Positions 61,231 to 64,000 of a stretch of 64,000 nucleotides of DNA are shown here, piece by piece. The position numbers and the translations under genes were made by a program. Numbering within the stretch: the first letter of the stretch is position 1; each line of letters opens with the position of its first letter. Under the pieces are notes generated by a model. The model was not told where the DNA came from. It saw only the letters and a program-made list of their open reading frames with translations, and ran no database searches. Origin of the DNA: Stercorarius parasiticus (Eukaryota > Chordata > Aves > Charadriiformes > Stercorariidae); NCBI GenBank assembly GCA_013396915.1, contig VWZL01000872.1:45506-109505 (forward strand), in the 5' to 3' direction.

Positions 61231-63023
61231 TTATGCGCATCTGAAAATAAAGCCCTGCGACAAGGTTAGCTGAACCAAGGAGGGCGAGTTGCTAATGGCT
61301 CATTCCTGGAAATCCGCGCCTGCCGGGAACAGCTCCTCTAGGGAAGGATGCTTTTGCCAGCGGCCCTCGTTACCTGGGACAGTTTCTGAAAGCTCTTCTG
61401 TGCCGTCACCCTCTCTGCTTCTCTGCTTTCCAGCGGGAAAATGTCTTTAATGGCCACCGTAAGATTAATGAGATGCTGAGGCACGTGTAGCAGCTAGGGT
61501 TGATGTTATATCTAATTTTGGGAGGTCTAAATTGCAGCGTCACTCTCTTTAAAGACAGAAGATTCTTTTTAAGCCTACAGGGGAATAGGTAAACATAGCG
61601 TTACTCTGCCTTTTTGGGTTGTCTTTGCCTTCTTCGGTGTTTCTTTTTCCTGTTCATTATCCGTCCACTGATAACACGCTCTGTGGTGAGTTCTGGGTGT
61701 GGTGCCATTACGATGCTGTTGCAAAATCTATGAATTTTTAATAAAGGCTTGGAATGTTGGCCGACGTACGTGCACGCGGGCTGCTGCAGTCCCTTCACTC
61801 GCTACGTCTGCGAGTCCTCTGTTCTGCTTTTGAAAGGGTTATTTTAAAAAATGTCTACGGTTATATTTCTGTTCGTCTCTTAAAGAATGAGACTGAATAG
61901 CCTCAGGGTGACGTTAGCCTCGGATGTGGCGACACGGCGCTTGGGTCTGTGTCTGAGACGCTTTTCTGTGTTGATTTTTCTTCAGTCCATCTAGCGCGTT
62001 GCGTGTGTATCAGTTCCTTAGCGGGGTGTCCGGGGTGTGTTAATCTGGCAGATGCAGGCACTGCTGGGTGCAGCCAAATCTCTCTGTTCTCCCTGAAGCC
62101 ACCCCACTTCTGGTACTTGGCTGTGCCAGAGCTGGGAAACCCCGAGCCCCGCCGTGCCGTTTCCCCCCAGCTCTCTGGTGCGTGTCGGCAGCTAAAAGTC
62201 TTTAAACCTGAAATTTAAAAATCAATAATGTCTGTGTGCCAGTTGGGTGAGCGTGGTGCCAGTGCTGCTTGAGCAGGAGCCGAGCCTCGGTGGCCACCAG
62301 CAGAGCCCCAGGGCTTCGGTGGCCACCAGCATAGCCCTGGGGCTTTGGTGGCCACCAGCAGAGCCCCAGGGCTTCAGTGGCCATCAGCATAGCCTCGGGC
62401 CTTTGGTGGCCACTAGCAGAGCCCCAGGGCTTTGGTGGCCACCAGCAGAGCCCCAGGGCTTTGGTGGCCACCAGCAGACCTCTGAGGTTTCGGTGGCCAC
62501 CAGCAGAGCCCCGGGGCTTTGGTGGCCACCAGCAGAACCCCAGGGCTTTGGTGGCCACCAGCAGAGCCCTGGGGCTTTGGTGGCCACCAGCAGACCTCTG
62601 AGGTTTCAGTGGCCACCAGCAGAGCCCTGGGGCTTTGGTGGCCACCAGCAGACCTCTGAGGTTTCAGTGGCCACCAGCAGAGCCCCAGGGCTTTGGTGGC
62701 CAGCAGCAGAGCTGATAATACAAAGTCTGGGAAAGTCCAGGTTTAACAAATAATAAAATGAGTAAGAACTGATGTGTGCTGGGCCCCTGAAACCTGGTTT
62801 TGTAAATTGCTGTATTACAGTTATGAAGAAAAACATTAAAAAACAGCCCAACCCACCACATGTTCCTGATGGTTTTGTTTTCCAGAACCTGCACAGATTT
62901 ACCCACATTCCATCAGGGAAGTGCTTGGATCGCTCCGAAGTCCTCCATCAAGTTTTCATTGCCGAGTGTGACTCCAGTAAAGCATCGCAAAAATGGGAAA
63001 TGAACAACATCCTGAGCGTGTAA
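23935..63023 (+). CDS. GALNT7: GALNT7, polypeptide N-acetylgalactosaminyltransferase 7 (spliced, 5'-partial: exons 2-12)
   Basis: This Golgi type II membrane enzyme of family GT27 (EC 2.4.1.41) transfers GalNAc from UDP-GalNAc to Ser/Thr. T7 is known as a follow-up enzyme that prefers peptides already carrying GalNAc. Seen here: eleven coding exons in order, with exon 6 present in two versions. All have GT-AG introns and compatible phases, giving 1845 nt (614 residues plus TAA). Numbering from exon 2: stem about 1-110; GT-A catalytic domain about 120-480 with DAH at 258-260, WGGEN at 369-373 and the metal-site His in SRVGH at 397; ricin-B lectin domain about 494-614 with its Cys pairs and a C-terminal QKW. 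The family is about 657 residues, so only about 42 N-terminal residues (tail and anchor, exon 1) are missing upstream. GALNT10 is the closest relative, but the exon 2 stem and the [12 protein letters not shown] stretch identify T7. No frameshift or stop was seen in any exon. Confidence 0.97.
25552..25790 (+). mobile_element. CR1 LINE, 3' fragment, downstream of exon 2
   Basis: Sense copy: GGGAGGTTTAGGATGGATAT, TGGAAGAGGCTGCCCAGGGC and AAGGTCCCTTCCAACC. It is the reverse complement of the same subfamily segment as the copy at 23390. Confidence 0.93.
26150..26206 (+). repeat. AT-rich palindromic patch
   Basis: TTTATATCAAATAT occurs twice around a TATATTTATATATA-type core, making a potential hairpin or cruciform. 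Confidence 0.7.
27065..27283 (-). mobile_element. Composite CR1: antisense 3' end interrupted by a sense CR1 tail
   Basis: The antisense start (ATAGAATCCCAGGATGGTTT) stops at about 27116. A 63-bp sense CR1 tail (GGAACTGGATGATCTTTAAG to ATTCTATGATTCTGTGAT) fills 27117-27179. The antisense sequence resumes at about 27180 (CCACCAGCCCAGGTTGCTCC). It is either a nested insertion or a rearranged pair. Confidence 0.82.
30109..30318 (-). mobile_element. CR1 LINE, 3' fragment
   Basis: Antisense copy from TAGAATCGTAGAATGG to GCACGGCAAAGAATTTCTTC, highly similar to the copies at 6790 and 34847. Confidence 0.93.
30619..30677 (+). mobile_element. CR1 LINE, very short 3' fragment
   Basis: GCGGACTAGATGACCTTTAA, then GGTCCCTTCCAAC and ATTCTATGATTCTATGA: a sense terminus. 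Confidence 0.82.
30930..31170 (-). pseudogene. CR1 ORF2 reverse-transcriptase remnant
   Basis: The complement reads VAPEDWERQ, then [16 protein letters not shown], stops, and then [20 protein letters not shown] followed by FTKGTS. This is the order seen in CR1 reverse transcriptase ([29 protein letters not shown]). In-frame stops and a small deletion make it non-functional. It is an internal piece without the usual 3' tail. Confidence 0.75.
34847..35350 (-). mobile_element. CR1 LINE, 3' end (about 500 bp)
   Basis: Antisense copy from AGAACCATAGAATCACAGAA to the ORF2 end (CTCAGCCTGTCCTCCCAGC), with the tail CTCCAACAGCTCCGTGTCC. Confidence 0.93.
37105..37706 (+). mobile_element. CR1 LINE, 3' end (about 600 bp) with ORF2 C-terminal remnant
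   Basis: Sense copy. The reading frame at 37115-37579 preserves the ORF2 tail ([32 protein letters not shown]). The element ends ATTCTATGATTCTGTGATT. It is the longest CR1 copy in the window. Confidence 0.94.
39374..39846 (-). mobile_element. CR1 LINE, 3' end (about 470 bp)
   Basis: Antisense copy from TCGAATCACAGAGTGGTTTG to CCCCGCTCCAACAGGTCC. Highly similar to the copies at 34847 and 58739. Confidence 0.93.
41737..41868 (+). repeat. GGT/GGA/GCT trinucleotide-type repeat
   Basis: An imperfect repeat of GGTGGTGGAGGTGGTGCTGG-like units over about 130 bp, close to exon 3. It has G-quadruplex potential on the + (transcript) strand. Confidence 0.9.
42175..42341 (+). CDS. GALNT7: GALNT7 exon 3: N-terminal part of the catalytic domain (UDP-sugar site)
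   Basis: The acceptor is CTTTTTACAG and the donor is AAAG before GTATAT; the exon is 167 nt. It completes the Glu codon left by exon 2 and encodes residues 153-208. These include [11 protein letters not shown], the [14 protein letters not shown] strand-turn that is hallmark GT27 nucleotide-sugar-binding sequence, and VLIDDFSNK, the second strand of the Rossmann-like fold. Confidence 0.96.
42342..47887 (+). other. GALNT7: GALNT7 intron 3 (5.5 kb)
   Basis: GTATAT donor to TTTGACAG acceptor. It holds a 26-bp minisatellite at 46581-46886 and a modest GC-rich patch at 43230-43420. No CR1 copy or other gene was recognised. Confidence 0.9.
46581..46886 (+). repeat. 26-bp minisatellite, about 12 copies
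   Basis: The unit is GAGGACATCCTTCTCCTTCC followed by CTCAGC or CCGAGC variants. One copy is 3 bp short (near 46690-46707). It is strand-asymmetric, with the + strand pyrimidine-rich. Confidence 0.95.
47888..48018 (+). CDS. GALNT7: GALNT7 exon 4: catalytic domain, [12 protein letters not shown] segment
   Basis: The acceptor is TTTGACAG and the donor is GGGCAG before GTAGGA; the exon is 131 nt. It encodes residues 209-252, including [23 protein letters not shown]'s helix and strand and the conserved [12 protein letters not shown] helix that precedes the DxH strand. The codon joining exons 3 and 4 reads Ala here; I recall Glu at this place in mammals, which I could not check. Confidence 0.96.
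48286..48365 (+). CDS. GALNT7: GALNT7 exon 5: DxH metal-binding motif
   Basis: This short 80-nt exon lies 267 bp after exon 4 (acceptor TTTTGAAG, donor GACAG before GTAATG). It encodes residues 253-278 and two bases of an Arg codon. YLDAHCEV places the catalytic DxH at Asp258 and His260, which in this family bind Mn2+ and the UDP diphosphate. The split Arg codon (AG + A) can be completed equally by either exon 6A or exon 6B. Confidence 0.96.
48366..49884 (+). other. GALNT7: GALNT7 intron between exon 5 and exon 6A (1.5 kb)
   Basis: It contains a compact GC-rich, CpG- and G-run-rich patch at 48840-48975. A strong pyrimidine tract (CTCTTTCTTTCCCTTC) lies before the 6A acceptor and could bind PTB-type repressors. 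When 6B is chosen the intron would run to 50223 and include 6A. Confidence 0.88.
48840..48975. other. Small GC-rich, CpG- and G-run-rich patch in intron 5
   Basis: CCCGGGGGCCGTG occurs twice about 65 bp apart, with several runs of four or more G. The length is below a usual CpG island. No promoter element was recognised. Confidence 0.5.
49885..50067 (+). CDS. GALNT7: GALNT7 exon 6A, alternative (acidic-loop) version
   Basis: A 183-nt open segment follows a strong pyrimidine-rich acceptor (TTTCCCTTCT...GTTTCAG) and ends CCTTATCG before GTAAAG. It begins with the base that completes the exon 5 Arg codon and ends with two bases that exon 7 completes, exactly as exon 6B does. It reads [20 protein letters not shown], then [17 protein letters not shown], then [13 protein letters not shown] up to TEPYR. 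It matches exon 6B at 43 of 60 full codons. In GT27 structures this region, between DxH and WGGEN, holds the strand and loop beside the acceptor groove. The intact frame and functional-looking splice sites argue against a decayed duplicate. No transcript evidence is available here. Confidence 0.9.
50068..50223 (+). other. GALNT7: 156-bp intron between alternative exons 6A and 6B
   Basis: This very short intron changes composition sharply. Its 5' half is AT-rich, a CU-rich block follows at about 50117-50151, then a CpG-rich stretch of about 70 bp leads to the GCCCGGCAG acceptor. It would be removed as an intron only if both exons were included. Confidence 0.85.
50224..50406 (+). CDS. GALNT7: GALNT7 exon 6B, alternative (neutral-loop) version
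   Basis: The second 183-nt version lies 156 bp after exon 6A. Its acceptor is GCCCGGCAG, with a poor pyrimidine tract next to it; the donor is CCCTATCG before GTAATC. It reads [20 protein letters not shown], then [17 protein letters not shown], then [13 protein letters not shown] up to TEPYR. From memory, the usual human protein carries this version; I could not confirm that here. It spans residues 279-340 of the spliced product. Three TGCATG elements follow within 453 bp of its donor. Confidence 0.92.
50469..50474 (+). promoter_or_regulatory. GALNT7: TGCATG, RBFOX-type splicing element 1
   Basis: UGCAUG lies 63 nt downstream of the exon 6B donor. This position is known to promote inclusion of the upstream exon when RBFOX proteins bind. 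Confidence 0.55.
50830..50835 (+). promoter_or_regulatory. GALNT7: TGCATG, RBFOX-type splicing element 2
   Basis: UGCAUG lies 424 nt after exon 6B. A secondary GCATG occurs at 50765-50769. Confidence 0.45.
50854..50859 (+). promoter_or_regulatory. GALNT7: TGCATG, RBFOX-type splicing element 3
   Basis: UGCAUG lies 24 nt after element 2, so the two form a close pair. Confidence 0.45.
50885..51095 (+). repeat. Intronic direct repeat, copy 1
   Basis: The core from CTCCCACTTGCTTC through TTTTAATTTAATACACATC to an A-rich tract and CTGGGGAAA recurs 1180 bp downstream. I judge the core about 80% identical by eye. It is not a recognised family and not tandem. Confidence 0.75.
52065..52250 (+). repeat. 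Intronic direct repeat, copy 2
   Basis: Same order of landmarks as copy 1 (CTCCCACTTGCTTC, GAGAGAAGCAG, TTTTCTAAGGT, TTTTAATTTAATACACATC, CTGGGGAAA, AACTCC). The ends fade rather than stop cleanly, so this looks like an old duplication. Confidence 0.75.
53333..53450 (+). CDS. GALNT7: GALNT7 exon 7: WGGEN catalytic motif
   Basis: The acceptor is CCTCTTGCAG and the donor is TACAAG before GTAACG; the exon is 118 nt. It completes the Arg codon of either exon 6 and encodes residues 340-379: [16 protein letters not shown], then [21 protein letters not shown]. The WGGEN motif (369-373) is the Gal/GalNAc-T signature that contacts the donor sugar and acceptor. Confidence 0.96.
53451..55271 (+). other. 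GALNT7: GALNT7 intron 7 (1.8 kb)
   Basis: GTAACG donor to TTGACTTGTAG acceptor. I saw no repeats or other features. It is moderately GC-rich at 54100-54310. Confidence 0.88.
55272..55394 (+). CDS. GALNT7: GALNT7 exon 8: third metal ligand and catalytic loop
   Basis: The acceptor is TTGACTTGTAG and the donor is TTAAAG before GTACTG; the exon is 123 nt and in frame at both ends. It encodes residues 380-420. [21 protein letters not shown] contains His397, the third Mn2+ ligand. The following Gly/Pro-rich [11 protein letters not shown] corresponds to the mobile catalytic loop of GT27 enzymes. Confidence 0.96.
55395..56919 (+). other. GALNT7: GALNT7 intron 8 (1.5 kb)
   Basis: GTACTG donor to a pyrimidine-rich acceptor (CTTCCTCCCAG). 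I saw nothing recognisable in it. Confidence 0.88.
56920..57138 (+). CDS. GALNT7: GALNT7 exon 9: C-terminal part of catalytic domain and linker
   Basis: The acceptor is CTTCCTCCCAG and the donor is GGAGAG before GTAAGT; the exon is 219 nt. It encodes residues 421-493: [48 protein letters not shown] and the linker [12 protein letters not shown], which leads to the lectin domain. The EVWWDEYK and CKSFKWFM segments are strongly conserved in the family. Confidence 0.96.
58638..58707 (-). mobile_element. CR1 LINE, very short 3' fragment
   Basis: ATAGAATCATGGAATCATAG, then GGTTGGAAAGGACCTTT and ATCGAGTCCAACC: an antisense terminus of the subfamily seen at 13330. Confidence 0.85.
58739..59048 (-). 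mobile_element. CR1 LINE, 3' fragment (about 310 bp)
   Basis: Antisense copy from TCATTGAATCACAGAGTGG through CCACAGCTTCTCTGGGCAAC to CCCCTCGTCCCACC. It lies 31 bp from the preceding CR1 fragment in the same orientation but belongs to a different subfamily. Confidence 0.92.
59617..59715 (+). CDS. GALNT7: GALNT7 exon 10: ricin-B lectin, alpha repeat
   Basis: The acceptor is CCTCTTTTCCAG and the donor is AACCAG before GTGAGG; the exon is 99 nt. It encodes residues 494-526, the first of three lectin repeats: [14 protein letters not shown], then [16 protein letters not shown]. The Cys pair is the expected disulfide. The lectin domain of GalNAc-Ts reads pre-existing GalNAc residues at a distance on the substrate. 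Confidence 0.95.
59716..60986 (+). other. GALNT7: GALNT7 intron 10 (1.3 kb)
   Basis: GTGAGG donor to a T-rich acceptor (TTTTTTTCTTTTCGCCGTCAG). I saw nothing recognisable inside. Confidence 0.88.
60987..61115 (+). CDS. GALNT7: GALNT7 exon 11: ricin-B lectin, beta repeat
   Basis: The acceptor is TCGCCGTCAG and the donor is TTCAAG before GTAGGC; the exon is 129 nt. It encodes residues 527-569: [40 protein letters not shown]. It carries the second Cys pair and a WQYF element in the QxW-like position. Confidence 0.95.
61184..61232 (+). repeat. (TTA)n microsatellite, about 16 units
   Basis: An uninterrupted TTA/ATT run follows a T-run in intron 11. Confidence 0.95.
62289..62712 (+). repeat. 29-bp minisatellite, 14 full copies plus a partial
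   Basis: The unit begins GGTGGCCACCAGCAGAGCC and ends with a CCAGGGCTTT-like segment. The period is exactly 29 bp with no indels that I could see. Two unit types occur (AGAGCCCCAGGGC and AGACCTCTGAGGT), and they alternate near the 3' end. Because 29 is not a multiple of three, long open frames appear on both strands; they are artefacts. Confidence 0.95.
62886..63023 (+). CDS. GALNT7: GALNT7 exon 12: lectin gamma repeat, C-terminus and stop
   Basis: The acceptor is GTTTTCCAG. The exon holds 135 coding nt plus TAA, and encodes residues 570-614: [20 protein letters not shown], then [21 protein letters not shown]. The Cys pair and QKW are the third lectin repeat. The length and ending match the family C-terminus, so the stop is the natural one. 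A 29-bp minisatellite ends about 170 bp before the acceptor. Confidence 0.96.
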   Translation, partial: NLHRFTHIPSGKCLDRSEVLHQVFIAECDSSKASQKWEMNNILSV

Positions 63024-63187
63024 CCAGAGGGAACCTTCCGATGGACACGTTGAGCTTGGACGGGACTGAAAATAGCCTGGAAACTGCTGCAATTACGAAC
63101 TCTGTACAGCCGCCGGCCGCCCGGCTGGGATGAAGGACGTAGAGGAACTGTGATTATTATTACAATAACATTATCATCCGCAGTTAA

Positions 63188-63195
63188 TGTTTACA
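63188..63195 (+). promoter_or_regulatory. GALNT7: miR-30 family 8-mer seed match, site 1
   Basis: TGTTTACA is the full 8-mer target of the miR-30 seed (GUAAACA plus A opposite position 1). It lies 165 nt after the stop codon. Confidence 0.6.
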
Positions 63196-63223
63196 AAACT
63201 GCTTTACCTTAAAACTCCGTAGA

Positions 63224-63231
63224 TGTTTACA
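63224..63231 (+). promoter_or_regulatory. GALNT7: miR-30 family 8-mer seed match, site 2
   Basis: A second TGTTTACA lies 36 nt after the first (start to start). Pairing extends two bases further (GA before TGTTTACA match miR-30 positions 9-10). This spacing is within the range reported for cooperative miRNA sites. Confidence 0.6.
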
Positions 63232-63448
63232 TCCTTTTGTTTTAAGATGTTGGTAAATTAATGTGCTGTTAGCTGTGTTTCCTGGGAACATGGTTAAAAG
63301 CGTTGTCGTCTTCTTTGGGATTACACTCAGGGGTCTGAAGGCAGTTTTTTTTACACACACTTGAAAAGGTTGGAGTAACCAGATTTTCATAGAACTGGGT
63401 GATTATCAACCTGTTGTATATTTTTATTTAATTTTACATCTTACCAAG

Positions 63449-63456
63449 CACTGCCA
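63449..63456 (+). promoter_or_regulatory. GALNT7: miR-34/449 family 8-mer seed match
   Basis: CACTGCCA is the 8-mer target of the miR-34/449 seed. There is one copy in the 3' UTR. Confidence 0.45.
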
Positions 63457-63838
63457 CAGGTTACTAGCCAGGGTGGCCTTCTCTCACAGTCATGCTGCTT
63501 TTTTGGAAGGTGAATTTCAACATATTTAGTGCCTCTTTCATTTCTCTCTTTCACAAGGAGCGCGTTTGTCGGAAATGATAGAACGGAGTTTTCTGAGCTG
63601 TCACCGGGGGTAGGGACCGACTGTACCGCCCCCAGTAATTATTGCGTTGCCGAAGACGAATTTCTGTGGCCAGTTTGGCCGCGGCTGCGGTGCGAGGAAG
63701 GGCTCGGTGCCCGGCTGAGCGCTCGGCTGCTTCGTTTTCATGGGAATAAGCACCCTCGCGATCCCAGCTGAGAATTTATAAGCACTAACTCGCTTGTTTA
63801 AACCATGCCTTACCTGAAAATAACTTAAAAAAAAGAGG

Positions 63839-63849
63839 AATAAAATAAA
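63839..63849 (+). promoter_or_regulatory. GALNT7: Overlapping polyadenylation signals AATAAAATAAA
   Basis: Two overlapping AATAAA hexamers (63839 and 63844) lie about 820 bp after the stop codon. They are the best candidate signal for the GALNT7 mRNA 3' end. Confidence 0.65.
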
Positions 63850-64000
63850 GCTGCACAATTATGTAAAAATTAGAAAGAATCCAATGCTTTATTTATACTG
63901 TTATTTTAAATGGAAATTAAGAGGAGGACTAAAACTTTTAATTAGGAAAAGGCATCCAGCTCCTTAACCCATCTGCGTAACTCCCTGCAGGGGCAGCTGT

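Larger units (their letters stand above)
61116..62885 (+). other. GALNT7: GALNT7 intron 11 (1.8 kb)
   Basis: It contains a TTA microsatellite (61184-61232) and a 29-bp minisatellite (62289-62712) close to the exon 12 acceptor. The rest is unremarkable. Confidence 0.88.
63024..63870 (+). other. GALNT7: GALNT7 3' untranslated region
   Basis: About 850 bp of AT-rich, stop-rich sequence runs from the TAA to just beyond the overlapping AATAAA signals. It holds two miR-30 8-mer matches, one miR-34 8-mer match and TTATTTA runs near 63423. The exact cleavage site, and any longer form beyond the window, cannot be set from sequence. Confidence 0.7.

Noticed and set aside
62289..62712. CRISPR-like array (29-bp repeats)
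   Set aside because: The repeats are head-to-tail with no spacers, in a vertebrate intron.
62202..62753. Long open frames on both strands (147 and 168 residues) with repeated WWPPKP- or GGHQ-like motifs
   Set aside because: They are produced by the 29-bp minisatellite, which cycles through all three frames without stops. They have no independent coding signature and lie within an intron.
23935..63023. Assignment as GALNT10, the nearest paralogue
   Set aside because: The exon 2 stem, the [15 protein letters not shown] stretch and the C-terminal QKWEMNN ending fit GALNT7 and not what I know of GALNT10.

Overview
The window is vertebrate nuclear DNA, almost certainly from a bird. It has long introns, GT-AG splice sites and no bacterial-type operons. 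It carries about eighteen copies of CR1 (chicken repeat 1) LINE 3' ends on both strands, and I saw no Alu- or SINE-like repeats. I cannot assign the species.

The only gene I can support is GALNT7, polypeptide N-acetylgalactosaminyltransferase 7, a GT27-family Golgi enzyme that starts or extends mucin-type O-glycosylation. It lies on the + strand. The window opens inside intron 1. Exon 1 (start codon, cytoplasmic tail and transmembrane anchor, about 42 residues by comparison with the family) lies upstream and is missing. Exons 2-12 are all present with consensus splice sites and compatible phases. Spliced with either version of exon 6 they give 1845 nt: 614 codons and a TAA stop at 63021-63023. 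The 3' UTR runs to about 63870, with overlapping AATAAA signals at 63839-63849.

Layout: 1-23934, end of intron 1, CR1-rich with no exon seen; 23935-24392, exon 2 (stem and start of the catalytic domain); 24393-42174, large CR1-rich intron 2; 42175-42341, exon 3; 42342-47887, intron 3 with a 26-bp minisatellite; 47888-48365, exons 4 and 5 (the DxH motif); 49885-50406, two tandem homologous versions of exon 6 (6A and 6B); 53333-57138, exons 7-9 (WGGEN motif, metal-site His, end of the catalytic domain); 59617-61115, exons 10-11, and 62886-63023, exon 12 (ricin-B lectin domain). A 29-bp minisatellite sits just before exon 12.

The most interesting region is the exon 6A/6B pair. Both exons are 183 nt, have the same phase, encode 43 identical residues of 60, and differ mainly in one loop that is much more acidic in 6A. 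The intron after 6B holds three TGCATG (RBFOX-type) motifs within 453 bp. Other regulatory candidates are a complementary CR1 pair flanking exon 2 (possible circular RNA) and two miR-30 8-mers plus one miR-34 8-mer in the 3' UTR. Most other open frames are CR1 or minisatellite artefacts.
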